Positions 43,003 through 51,829 of a DNA stretch of 64,000 nucleotides are shown here, piece by piece. Numbering within the stretch: position 1 is the stretch's first letter; every line of letters begins with the position of its first letter. The DNA comes from Salinarchaeum sp. Harcht-Bsk1 (lineage in GTDB: Archaea; Halobacteriota; Halobacteria; Halobacteriales; Salinarchaeaceae): positions 1-64,000 of the forward strand of contig NC_021313.1 of assembly GCF_000403645.1 (NCBI RefSeq), in the 5' to 3' direction. A program made the position numbers and the translations under genes. Below the pieces are notes generated by a model. It did no database searches. It worked only from the letters and a program-made list of their open reading frames with translations, and had not been told where the DNA came from.

Positions 43003-43979
43003 CTCCAGCGGTCGAGGCCCGTCTGCTGCGTCGCGTCGCGAATCCGCTCGAAGCCACGGTCGACCTCGTCCGAAGCGACGCCCCAGCCGTCGACGACGAA
43101 CTCGCGCGCGGCGTCGAGATCCGGCGTCACTGTCAGGTCGATATCGTAGTCGTCTGTGACGGGCGGATCAAAGAACAGATTCCGGATCCTGTCGGCGTGT
43201 GGAAGCTCCTCGCCCCGGGCATCCAGAACCCCGAAGAGGTCGCCGTGCTCCTGGATCGCGTCGATCGCGGTCTTCGGGCCGACGCCGTGGACGCCGTCGT
43301 TGAAGTCCGTTCCACAGAGGATCCCGGCGTCGACGAGCTGTTCGTAGGTGATGCCGTGTCGATCGAGCGTCGCCTGCAGTTCCATCCGTTCGACGTCCCC
43401 ACTGCTCGTCAGGTCGCGATAGGTGACCGGCGAACCGAAGAGGAGTGCGTCGTAGTCCTCCGTTCCGGCGGCATCGACGGTGCCGTCCGCAGCCATGTGA
43501 GCACACTGGGCCTCACCCTCGGCCGGTGCCTCGACGACGGGGAGGTCGAGTCGTTCGAGGAGTTCGCGAGAGGTCGACTGGATCGTGTCCGTCAGGCGCT
43601 GGGTCTGGGATTCGAGGCGGGCGACCTCCATAGCGTCGCCCTCCTCGCGAGCCCGTTCGAGTTGTTCCTCGCGGACCGCACGCGCTTCGCGTCGTTGCTC
43701 GACCTCGTCGGCCTTCAGGTCGGTCACTGCGCCGTCGAAGACGAACACCGGCGTGACGTCGTTCTCGAGAAATCGTGGGACGCCCTGGCAGATACCGATG
43801 AGATTTGCGACCTCCTCGCCGTTCGGCGTGGTGTAGGCGTCGTCGCGCGTGAACCGAACGACCGTCGTCAGGTACCGGTACAGCCAGTTGTGCGCGTCGA
43901 TCGCAACGACCTCGCCGGCGAGCGAGTCGATCGGGACGTCCTCGATCGCGGCTAGCTCTCGCAGGGCTGCGTTCCCCAT
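42999..43979 (-). CDS. fen: Flap endonuclease FEN1
   Basis: A 326-aa structure-specific nuclease that removes 5' flaps in Okazaki fragment maturation. The N-domain Asp in [22 protein letters not shown]-type [17 protein letters not shown], the internal [14 protein letters not shown] and [20 protein letters not shown] (helix-hairpin-helix) are intact. The C-terminal QTGLDRWS resembles a PCNA-binding PIP box but has Ser in place of the second aromatic. Confidence 0.95.
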   Translation of the reverse strand: MGNAALRELAAIEDVPIDSLAGEVVAIDAHNWLYRYLTTVVRFTRDDAYTTPNGEEVANLIGICQGVPRFLENDVTPVFVFDGAVTDLKADEVEQRREARAVREEQLERAREEGDAMEVARLESQTQRLTDTIQSTSRELLERLDLPVVEAPAEGEAQCAHMAADGTVDAAGTEDYDALLFGSPVTYRDLTSSGDVERMELQATLDRHGITYEQLVDAGILCGTDFNDGVHGVGPKTAIDAIQEHGDLFGVLDARGEELPHADRIRNLFFDPPVTDDYDIDLTVTPDLDAAREFVVDGWGVASDEVDRGFERIRDATQQTGLDRWS

Positions 43980-44017
43980 TTGCGTTCGCCTATGTCACGA
44001 CCCGGCTTGAATCCCCG

Positions 44018-44623
44018 CTATCGCTCCGGTGTCTCAGGATCGATCACGTCCGGAGGCTGTCCGTCTCGGTGCCGCTCGACGACGGACTGCTGCTCGACCG
44101 GGAGGTCACGATCGGCGAAGCGGTCGAATCCGTCGCGGTACTGCTCGGTCGACGGATCGGGAGCCGGCGCTTCGAGCACCAGTTCGCCCATCCCGCTCTC
44201 CTCGCCAGTGAACGCGAATCCGGCGCGGTAGCCCGCCTGGTAGGCGATCGGATTGTTGACGCCGATCCGGACGCGATCGTAGCCGCGTTCGAGTGCTCGA
44301 TCGACGACGAACGCCAGCAGTCTCGGGCCGATCCCCCCGTCGCGGTGGTCGGTTCGTACGGAGACGTAGCGGATCCGCAGCGCTCCATCGGCAGCCCGGT
44401 CCTCGTCGAACGACGCGACTGCCAGGACGGCATCTTCGGACGGCGACCAGGGTTCGTCGTCGCGCTGTGACTCGATCGGGGCCGCCGTCGGGTCGGCGTC
44501 TGCTGCCAGCGCGGCGGCGATCCCGGTCCGACCAGTCACGTAGTTGCCGGCGTACGCGAATCGCTCGTGGTCGAGGTCGAGGCGGGGCGAGTCCTCGGGC
44601 CACCCGAGCAAGCGGAACTGCAC
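44018..44623 (-). CDS. GNAT N-acetyltransferase
   Basis: A 201-aa GCN5-type acetyltransferase. The acetyl-CoA loop is in VRTDHRDGGIGPRLLAFVVDRALERGY; INPIAYQAGYRAGFAFTGEESGM follows, near residues 120-145. A GTG start is used. The N-terminal half (about 1-80) carries an extra region with DPTAAPIESQRDDEPWSPSE. Substrate unknown. The stop is close to the start of fen1's own 5' end (divergent). Confidence 0.82.
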   Translation of the reverse strand: MQFRLLGWPEDSPRLDLDHERFAYAGNYVTGRTGIAAALAADADPTAAPIESQRDDEPWSPSEDAVLAVASFDEDRAADGALRIRYVSVRTDHRDGGIGPRLLAFVVDRALERGYDRVRIGVNNPIAYQAGYRAGFAFTGEESGMGELVLEAPAPDPSTEQYRDGFDRFADRDLPVEQQSVVERHRDGQPPDVIDPETPER

Positions 44624-44692
44624 GACCGAAACGATGCGTCCAGTCGCCGTAGGAGCTTCGACGTGAGCGGGTGGTGGTCTAGTGCAAACGGG

Positions 44693-44792
44693 AGGAGTGG
44701 TCCAGGAGGACCGGTGGAGTGATCCGTGACGAGTGGACGGAGTGGTCTGGGGCGAGTGGGGAGTAGTCGGGGGCGAACGGATCGAGCGTGCC
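44693..44792. other. Stretch rich in GAGTGG after cheR
   Basis: GAGTGG or closely related hexamers occur about every 12-20 bp, and GGTCC/GGACC (44699-44712, 4-nt loop) forms a small hairpin. It lies downstream of cheR and upstream of the GNAT gene, so may include the cheR terminator; that is a weak inference. Confidence 0.35.
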
Positions 44793-45605
44793 TCAGACCC
44801 GTTCGTAGATGCGGAGTTTGCTGTCGACGACGGAGAACGCGGACTGGAGGGCAGGCGGGATCGTCTCGGCCTTCCCGATGACGAGGTACCCGCCAGAGCG
44901 CATCGAGTCGGCGATCGTCGAGAGCACCGGCTGTTTGTACTCGTTGTCGATGTAGATGAAGAGGTTTCGACACATCACGACGTCGAACTCTGACTTCGAG
45001 GGATCGTTGATCAGGTCGTGTTTCTCGAAGCTGATCGGCGCCTTGGTCGCCTGACGCATCCGAAACTGGTCCCCTGACTGTTCGACGTAGCTGTGATAGT
45101 TCGAGAGGAACTGGAGTTGTTCCCCGACGTCGACGGTCCTGGTGTTCTCGTAGCGACCCTCGCGGGCGTGGTCGAGCGATTCCTCGTTGATGTCCGTCGC
45201 GCGGATACGGAGCCGTTCCGGATCACATCGAGGGTCGTCGTGGGCGAGGAGCGACAGCGAGTAGGGCTCTCGACCGTCCGCACACGCTGCGCTCCAGGCG
45301 CGAACGATCGACCGCTCCTCGAATAGCTCCCGCAGATGCTCCCGGATCCCCTCCCAGACGTCGGGGTTGCGGAAGAAGCCAGTGACGTTGATCGACAGGG
45401 CGTCGAGTAGCGCCTGCTGTTCCTCCTCGCTACTGGCCAGAAGGTCGTGGTAGTCGCCGAAGTCCTCCGTGTCGGTCCGGCGGATGCGCGACGTGAAGCG
45501 ACGTTTGAGGTAACTGTCGTTGTAGTGACTGGTCGCGAAGGACATCTCGTCCTCGACGAAGGTCGCGAGCGCCTGGAACTCGGGTTCGCTGTCGGCTCCG
45601 CTCAC
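44793..45605 (-). CDS. cheR: Chemotaxis protein methyltransferase CheR
   Basis: A 270-aa SAM-dependent methyltransferase that methylates Glu residues of chemoreceptors. The N-terminal helical domain has NDSYLKRRFTSRIRRT. The SAM motif reads WSAACADGREPYSLSLLAHDD, followed by RATDINEESLDHAREG and FDVVMCRNLFIYID. It is the last gene of the che cluster. Its ATG overlaps the end of cheD (45602-45605). Confidence 0.95.
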   Translation of the reverse strand: MSGADSEPEFQALATFVEDEMSFATSHYNDSYLKRRFTSRIRRTDTEDFGDYHDLLASSEEEQQALLDALSINVTGFFRNPDVWEGIREHLRELFEERSIVRAWSAACADGREPYSLSLLAHDDPRCDPERLRIRATDINEESLDHAREGRYENTRTVDVGEQLQFLSNYHSYVEQSGDQFRMRQATKAPISFEKHDLINDPSKSEFDVVMCRNLFIYIDNEYKQPVLSTIADSMRSGGYLVIGKAETIPPALQSAFSVVDSKLRIYERV

Positions 45606-46129
45606 AGCTCGGTCACTCCTTCACCGTCGACCTCGCCGTCGGCGACAGTGATCCGGAGCACGCCCGTCGTGGCGTTGAACTCGACGGTCCGGCCCTTCTC
45701 GCCGCCGACGTCCTCCGCGACGAGCGGGACGCCGAGTTTCTCGAGTTCGGCCCTGGCAGCCTCGACGTTCCGGTTACCGACGCCTTCTCCGAAGCTCTTG
45801 AACTCGAACATGTCGCTCCCGCCCGCAATCTTTGCCTCGACGTCGGTGTACGTCGCACCCTCCTCGACCATCCGCCGGAGCATCGCCCGGATCGCCGTGT
45901 CGGCGAACTTTCCGGGGTTCGTGGCGTCGCCAGCCTCGTCGCCGCTGGGGAGCATGACGTGTGCGAGCCCGCCGACCTGCGCCTCCGGATCGTAGAGCGC
46001 GACCCCGAGACAGGAGCCGAGCCCGTAGGACTTCAGGGTCGTGTCGGCGTCTGTGACGACGAACTCCGAGATACCGACCTGTACCTGCTGTGGCGTCGGC
46101 GCACCGGGTTCACTTCCGTACGTCTTCAT
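45602..46129 (-). CDS. cheD: Chemoreceptor glutamine deamidase CheD
   Basis: A 175-aa deamidase of receptor Gln residues. The catalytic Cys40 lies in GLGSCLGVALYD and His57 in GGLAHVMLP; a conserved Thr-type site is nearby. CheD in archaea also binds CheC and adjusts adaptation. It follows the two-domain CheC by 4 bp and overlaps cheR. Confidence 0.94.
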   Translation of the reverse strand: MKTYGSEPGAPTPQQVQVGISEFVVTDADTTLKSYGLGSCLGVALYDPEAQVGGLAHVMLPSGDEAGDATNPGKFADTAIRAMLRRMVEEGATYTDVEAKIAGGSDMFEFKSFGEGVGNRNVEAARAELEKLGVPLVAEDVGGEKGRTVEFNATTGVLRITVADGEVDGEGVTEL

Positions 46130-46132
46130 GTG

Positions 46133-47437
46133 TTAGGCCTCGTCGATCGGGAACTCGGCTTCGATCGGTTCGTCGTCGATGCGATCGACGTCGAGCTGGC
46201 TGAGTGCCCGCTCGAGGTCGTCCTCGTCGGGAATCGCGTAGATCTCGACGTCGAACTCCCGGTCGGCCGCCTGGACGTGGGTGTCGAAGACGAACGCGAA
46301 GTCTTGTGAATCGCCGAACTGGAGCACGATCGGGTCCATGACGGCCGCGCCGAGGTCGTGGGAGTACTCGGGAGGCGTGTGATCGATGTTGGTGTCGAGC
46401 ACGTTCGCCCAGCCGTCGAGGAACCCACTCGCCATGATGTTCGAGAGCTCCTTGATCGCGCTCTGCCCCATCTCGCCGAACGCGTCGTCGGGCGCCGTCG
46501 GCAGCATGCCGTCCACGACCGTCTCCGCGGAGTCCTCCTCGAAGCAGAAGACGAGGTAGCCACTCGGCGTGCCGTCGAACTCGAAGGCGACGGCGACGAG
46601 CCGACGGTTGCCGAGTTCCTGTGGGATGGCGGACATCGGCACGAAGTTGAGCCGTCGAAGCTCGATCTCCGTGTCGAAGCCGGTCATCGTCGAGATGTTG
46701 TCGGCGACTTCCTCGGCACCGCGCTGTGCCATGCGGTCGAAGCCGACCAGTTTGTCGTACTCGATCCCGTCGCTCTCGCGGAGGCGATCCAGCAGCGCGG
46801 CGAAGTCGTCGTGATCGGGAAAGAGGTAGTGCGTGAACCCGATCTCCTCGCCGACGGCCTCGATCTGGCTCCGGAACATGATCGCCATGTCGTCCTCCCC
46901 GGGTGCCGCCTCGAGGCCCTCGAGGAACGGTTCGGGATCCGAGCCCTGGACGAACTCGGGGGTCGTCATGTCGATGGCGGTCTCGAGGACGTCCGCCCAC
47001 CCGTCGACGAACCCACTGTTGATGATCTGGCCGACCTCCTCCATCGCGGACTCGGCGAGTTCGTCGAATTCGGCCGGATCGGCGTCGACGCCGTCCTGAG
47101 CCCAGGCCTCGCCGACGGTAGTGCCGTCCTCCGGCTCGGGAGCCGCGTCGTCGAACTGGTCGCCCAGGAGCGTCTGGAGGACGCGGCGTGCGCTGTCGGC
47201 GTCGAAGACGACCATCGAGTGGCCCTCGATCGCGCCGGAGAGTTCGACGCGGACGCCGACTTTCTCGCCGCCCGCCGCGAGTTCCTTGTGGATCTCCTCG
47301 CCGCGGACGAAGTTGAGCTTCGTAATCCCGACGCGGGCCTCGACTTCGGCGATACCGGTGAGCCGCCCGGCGGCGATCCCGGCACCCTCGCGGGCCATCT
47401 GGTGGAACGTTCCCAGTGCCGTAGTGTCGAGCCTCAT
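46133..47437 (-). CDS. cheC: Two-domain CheC-family protein
   Basis: A 434-aa protein with two CheC-type domains (about 1-210 and 211-434). The CheC phosphatase motif (S/D-x3-E-x2-N) is best kept in the second half as SAIKELSN. The first half has SAMEEVGQ (Asn to Gln), and the regions matching the other motif copies (TFHQMAREGAG; FDRMAQRGAEE) lack the Glu/Asn. At most one active centre is therefore intact. It lies between the short CheC and cheD. It overlaps the short cheC by 4 bp. Confidence 0.9.
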   Translation of the reverse strand: MRLDTTALGTFHQMAREGAGIAAGRLTGIAEVEARVGITKLNFVRGEEIHKELAAGGEKVGVRVELSGAIEGHSMVVFDADSARRVLQTLLGDQFDDAAPEPEDGTTVGEAWAQDGVDADPAEFDELAESAMEEVGQIINSGFVDGWADVLETAIDMTTPEFVQGSDPEPFLEGLEAAPGEDDMAIMFRSQIEAVGEEIGFTHYLFPDHDDFAALLDRLRESDGIEYDKLVGFDRMAQRGAEEVADNISTMTGFDTEIELRRLNFVPMSAIPQELGNRRLVAVAFEFDGTPSGYLVFCFEEDSAETVVDGMLPTAPDDAFGEMGQSAIKELSNIMASGFLDGWANVLDTNIDHTPPEYSHDLGAAVMDPIVLQFGDSQDFAFVFDTHVQAADREFDVEIYAIPDEDDLERALSQLDVDRIDDEPIEAEFPIDEA

Positions 47438-48039
47438 GCTGTGGCGGTCTCGAGATTGTTGACCATCTCGACGAACTCCTCGAGGTCGGGGAAGGCGTAG
47501 ATCTCCGCCTTGATCTCGTAGCTGGGGACGCTGAGATCCGAGTCGAAGAAGAGGGCGAGGTCGTCGCCGCCGAGCCCGGCAGTTCGTTCGACGATCTCAC
47601 CGGCAGGGGCGTAGACGAGCTGGGGCGTGGCCACGTCGATGGTCGTGCCGAGCACGTCCGCCCAGCCGTCGATGAAGCCACTCGCCATCATGTTACCCAG
47701 CTCCTCGACGGCCGAGCGAGCCATCTCGCCGGAGACGGAAGACATGTCGTCGACCATGTCCGAGAGCATGAGCGCGGTGATCTTCTTCGCGCTCGACTCG
47801 GGGAACAGGATGAGGACGTGGCCATGTGGGGGTTCCATCAGCCGCGTCCGAACGCCGACGCGCTTGCCATCGTCGAGCTGGGCCTTGATGTCCTCGATCT
47901 CGACGAAGTTCGTCGTCGTGACCTCCATCTGTGCGTCCTCCCCCGTCAGGGTGGACATGTTGTCGGCCACGCCGTTCGTCCCGACTTTTGCCATCTCGTT
48001 GATGAAGCTCAACTTCCGGATGTCGACCATTAGCGTCAT
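47434..48039 (-). CDS. cheC: Chemotaxis protein CheC (short form)
   Basis: A 201-aa single-module CheC, a CheY-P phosphatase or binding protein. The motif SAVEELGNMMASGF keeps Ser, Glu and Asn. It starts at ATG 48039, shortly after the end of cheA, and overlaps the two-domain CheC by 4 bp. The upstream extension to 48120 lies in cheA and is unlikely. Confidence 0.9.
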   Translation of the reverse strand: MTLMVDIRKLSFINEMAKVGTNGVADNMSTLTGEDAQMEVTTTNFVEIEDIKAQLDDGKRVGVRTRLMEPPHGHVLILFPESSAKKITALMLSDMVDDMSSVSGEMARSAVEELGNMMASGFIDGWADVLGTTIDVATPQLVYAPAGEIVERTAGLGGDDLALFFDSDLSVPSYEIKAEIYAFPDLEEFVEMVNNLETATA

Positions 48040-48058
48040 GTGTGAACCTCGTGTGCGA

Positions 48059-51000
48059 TCATAGCGTTTCCACGTCCAGGATCGTGACCACGTCCCCGTC
48101 GCCGAGCACGCTCGCGCCACCGAGTCCGGGCACGTCGCTGAGCACCCCTTCGAAGGGCTTCACGACGACCTCCTGCTGTTCGCGGACCTGATCGCAGTGG
48201 ATCGCGGCTTCGCGAACGTCGTCTCGGAGGTGGACCAGCATGCCGGCGTTGGGATCGGATCGCTCCGGCGTGGACAGTGCCTCGTCCAGCCGGATCAGCT
48301 GGCGACGATCCTCTCCGCCGTCGCTGACCAGAACTTCCTGGCCGTCCTGGGTTTCGACGCCGACGACCGGACCGATTTCGTCGACGTTCTTGATCGGAAT
48401 ACCGTACTCCTCGCCCCCAACGTCGACGAACAGGACTTCCGCGATCGCCAGCGTCACCGGAAGCTCCATCGTGATCGTCGTCCCCTCGCCGGGCTCGCTC
48501 TCGACGGTCACGGAGCCGTCGAGCCGATCGACGGTCTCCGCGACCACGTCCATCCCGACGCCGCGCCCACTGACGTCGGTGACCTCCGCTGCCGTCGAGA
48601 AGCCCGCGTGGAAGATCAGCTCGTGAACGTCCTCGTCGTCCATCGAGTCGACCTCCGACCGGGTGTGGATCCCCTCCTCGACGGCCGCGTCCCGCACGGC
48701 GTCGGCGTCGATACCGGCGCCGTCGTCCTCGACGGTGATGGTCACGCGATCGCGCTCGCGGGTGGCTCGGAGCTCCACGGAGCCCTCGGCGGGCTTGCCG
48801 GACTCCTCGCGAACGTCCGGCGTCTCGATCCCGTGGTCGATCGCGTTCCGCACGAGGTGGACCAGCGGGTCGCCGATCTCGTCGAGGATGGACCGATCCA
48901 GTTGAACGTCCTCCCCGACCATCTCGAAGTCGACCTGCTTGTCCTCCTCGCGGGCAACGTCGCGGACGATCCGCGGCAGCTTGTTCACCGCGGTCCGGAG
49001 CGGCACCAGCCGGACGTCCATGACGGTGTCCTGCAGTTCGCTCGTCACGTCCTCGAGGTCGTCGAGTTCGTCCTCCAGCACCTCGCGTGGCTCGTTCTCG
49101 ATCAGCGCCCGGCGGAGCCGCGCTCGGCTCGTGACCAGTCCCTCGACCATATTCAACATGCGATCGAGCGACTCGACGTCGACGCGGATCGACTGGGTGC
49201 CCGCTGCACGGGCCTCGGCGTCGGCGTCCCGCGACGGGACGCCGAGCGAGCGGATTCGATCCAGGCGATCCTCGTCGACGTCGGGACCGTCGTCGGCCTC
49301 GGTTTCCGTAGCGTCGCTGAATCCTGGGTCCTCGAGCGTGTCAGCGTCGGAATCGTCTAGCGAACCGCCGAGTTCGTCGACTTCTCCCTCGAACGAACTC
49401 TCAGCATCGTCAGTGATGCGTGCGCCGGGACCAACGTCCTCGGTTTCCACTGGTTCCAGGGTTCCCTCGTCACCGGCAGGCGGAGCGTCCGAGCCACCGA
49501 CGTCGCCGTCGAGGTCGAGGACGCCGTCGTCCGCGTCGCCGAAGCCATCGACGGCCTCGGCGGCTTCGGACTCGGCCGCGTCCACGTCCGCGCTCGCCTC
49601 GGCACCGAGGGAATCCGTCGTCACGTCGCTGCCGAACGAGTCGTCTTCCAGGGCCCCACCGACGGCGACGCCTTCGTCGGTGGCGTCCTCCGGCGACTCC
49701 TCGGATCCGGCGACGGATCCCACGCCGAAGTCGACGTCCTCCGACCCGAGGTCGAAGCCGTCGTCGGGGGCGTCGTCGGCAGCGTCCGTCGCTTCTGCGT
49801 CCGCCGCTGCCGCTTCCGCTGCAGCGTCTGCCTCCATCTCGCCGAACGAGTCGTCGAGGTCGAGTTCCTCGTCGGCAGTGGGAACGTCCTCGTCGGCGGT
49901 GGATTCCTCCGAATCGGAGAGGTCCATGCCGCCTTCACCGAAGGACTGCGCGCTCTCGTCGAGTGACTCGGCGTCCAGTACCTGCGCGGCGTCGAAGTCC
50001 TCGTCATCGGTAGCCGCCGAGGTCGTATCGCCCTCGACAGCCGCGTCGTCGGGTTCGGCCACTGTGTCGTCGGCGTCGACGGCGGGTTCCTCGGCGTCGA
50101 GGGGGAGTACATCGGTGTCTCCAGCGGGTTCTTCGGCGTCCACAACCGATTCTTCGACGTCTGCGGCCGGTTCGTCGGTATCAGGGGCCGATGCCCCCGC
50201 CTCCGCGGTCGACGTTCCGACGTCGGCAGGCGAATCACCAGATTCGACGGGTGCGTCGTCGGACTCGGCTGCAGTATCGTCAGACCCGGCGACAGCATCG
50301 TCGGACTCGGCGACGACGTCGTCGAGGGCGGCCCCTCCTGTCTGTGCCTCGGTCGTTGCTTCGTCGATATCCACGGCAGCGTCGGCTGTGGCGGGGTCCT
50401 CAGCCTCGGCCATCGCGCCCTCGTCCGTCTCCTCGGAGACACCGCCGAACAGGTCCTCGGCGGTCGCATCCGATCCCAGGTCCTCGGCAGACTCCGCGCC
50501 ACCTGCAGTCTCCGCGGCGTCGCCAGCGTCGTCGTCCGCAACTGCGGACGTCGCCGGGGCGTCTGCAGCGGCGTCCTCGGCCGCGGAGGCGGTCACCGTC
50601 GATTCGGCGAACGAACCGTCGTCTTCGAGTTCGTCCTCGTCGAGGAGTTCGTCGAAGCCGACCTCGTCGTCGCTGTCGTACTCGTCGAACTCGAGGTCGG
50701 CCAGTTCGTCCTGGAGTTCGTCGAAGCCGACAGGGTCGACCTCCGCTTTGAGTTGGGCGAACTCCGACGCGGCGTCCTCGACTTCGCCTTCGTCCGCAGG
50801 GACGTCGTCGGTATCGGCTGACGACTCGCTCGTTTCGGCTTCCTCCGCGGCAGTCACCTCCTCGTCGGCCGTGTCGACGCCCTCGATCTCCACGTCGTCC
50901 TCGGTGATCCCGAGGTCGGCGAACGACCCGGCGTCGCCGAGGTCCTCGAACTCGGAGGTGTCGCCGACCTCCTCTGCCATCTCGTCGAGGTCGTCGAACT

Positions 51001-51829
51001 GGTCGACGTCGTCGTCGGAGAGCAGTTCGTCGACGGAGACGTCGTCCATGGACTCGGCAGGCTCCTCGGTCGTGGAGTCACCCGCGTCGTCGGTGGGTTC
51101 GGCGACCGTTTCCGCCGTGAGTTCGTCCATCCGATCGGTCGCGTCCGTGATCACCTGGTCGGAGACGGCGTCGACGGGATCCAGCGCAGCCTCGACGGCC
51201 GCTCGCTCGACGACGCTCGCGAAAGCGGCGTCGATCGTTCCGTCGTAGTCGCCGGTATCGATGGTCTCGCCGTCGGGGTCCGTGCCGAGCAGTTCGAACG
51301 CGTCGTCGAGTGCGTCCACCACGGCTCGTCCGTGCACCGCGGGGTCACCGGCCACGTCGAGCCGTACGTGATAGACGCTGTGTTCGCTGTCCGTCCGCGC
51401 CGAAACGTTGTCGAGAAGGTCCTCGATCGCCGCGTCCGTGGGCGCTGCGAGCCCCTCCGCCTCGGCATAGGCTCGGAGCGTGGCGATCTCGTCGTCGGCC
51501 GCTCGCTGGATCTCGCCCTCTTCGACGGCTTCGCTGATCATCGCGTCGAGTTCGTCGACGCCGTCGAAGATGGCGTCCATCAGCTCCGGGGTGACCGACA
51601 CGTGATTCGAGCGGATCGCCTCCAATAGATCCTCGATCGCGTGGGCCAGTTCCTCCGCCGGGTCGAAGCCCATCGCACCGCTGTTGCCCTTGAGCGTGTG
51701 GGCGGTGCGGAAGATCTGTTCCATCGCCGCCTCGTCGGTCGGATCGTTCTCGAACTCCAGCAACGCGTTGTTGAGTTCGGTGATCTGTTCCTCGCTCTCG
51801 CGAGCGAACGCCTCGAGATAGTCAGCCAT
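48059..51829 (-). CDS. cheA: Chemotaxis histidine kinase CheA with a very long acidic linker
   Basis: A 1256-aa CheA. The HPt domain (about 1-110) contains the phosphorylated His44 in RTAHTLKGNSGAMGF. A probable CheY-binding P2-like domain follows (about 140-235). Residues about 240-851 are an acidic, Ala/Asp/Glu/Ser/Thr-rich low-complexity linker. Dimerisation (about 860-950), HATPase (N-box HLVRNAIDHG, DDGAGID, GRGVGMD, GEGTT) and CheW-like (about 1130-1256) domains are intact. It overlaps cheB by 8 bp. Confidence 0.95.
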   Translation of the reverse strand: MADYLEAFARESEEQITELNNALLEFENDPTDEAAMEQIFRTAHTLKGNSGAMGFDPAEELAHAIEDLLEAIRSNHVSVTPELMDAIFDGVDELDAMISEAVEEGEIQRAADDEIATLRAYAEAEGLAAPTDAAIEDLLDNVSARTDSEHSVYHVRLDVAGDPAVHGRAVVDALDDAFELLGTDPDGETIDTGDYDGTIDAAFASVVERAAVEAALDPVDAVSDQVITDATDRMDELTAETVAEPTDDAGDSTTEEPAESMDDVSVDELLSDDDVDQFDDLDEMAEEVGDTSEFEDLGDAGSFADLGITEDDVEIEGVDTADEEVTAAEEAETSESSADTDDVPADEGEVEDAASEFAQLKAEVDPVGFDELQDELADLEFDEYDSDDEVGFDELLDEDELEDDGSFAESTVTASAAEDAAADAPATSAVADDDAGDAAETAGGAESAEDLGSDATAEDLFGGVSEETDEGAMAEAEDPATADAAVDIDEATTEAQTGGAALDDVVAESDDAVAGSDDTAAESDDAPVESGDSPADVGTSTAEAGASAPDTDEPAADVEESVVDAEEPAGDTDVLPLDAEEPAVDADDTVAEPDDAAVEGDTTSAATDDEDFDAAQVLDAESLDESAQSFGEGGMDLSDSEESTADEDVPTADEELDLDDSFGEMEADAAAEAAAADAEATDAADDAPDDGFDLGSEDVDFGVGSVAGSEESPEDATDEGVAVGGALEDDSFGSDVTTDSLGAEASADVDAAESEAAEAVDGFGDADDGVLDLDGDVGGSDAPPAGDEGTLEPVETEDVGPGARITDDAESSFEGEVDELGGSLDDSDADTLEDPGFSDATETEADDGPDVDEDRLDRIRSLGVPSRDADAEARAAGTQSIRVDVESLDRMLNMVEGLVTSRARLRRALIENEPREVLEDELDDLEDVTSELQDTVMDVRLVPLRTAVNKLPRIVRDVAREEDKQVDFEMVGEDVQLDRSILDEIGDPLVHLVRNAIDHGIETPDVREESGKPAEGSVELRATRERDRVTITVEDDGAGIDADAVRDAAVEEGIHTRSEVDSMDDEDVHELIFHAGFSTAAEVTDVSGRGVGMDVVAETVDRLDGSVTVESEPGEGTTITMELPVTLAIAEVLFVDVGGEEYGIPIKNVDEIGPVVGVETQDGQEVLVSDGGEDRRQLIRLDEALSTPERSDPNAGMLVHLRDDVREAAIHCDQVREQQEVVVKPFEGVLSDVPGLGGASVLGDGDVVTILDVETL
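49277..51112 (-). repeat. Acidic low-complexity segment in cheA
   Basis: This DNA codes for residues about 240-851 of CheA, made mainly of Asp, Glu, Ala, Ser, Thr and Val, with short repeated patterns such as DAEEPAVDADD. The opposite strand also has a long Ser-rich open frame because of the codon pattern. Confidence 0.8.

Noticed and set aside
48939-51248. Long plus-strand open frame (769 codons, Ser-rich) opposite cheA
   Set aside because: It arises from the codon pattern of the acidic CheA linker on the minus strand. It has no promoter and no recognisable domain.
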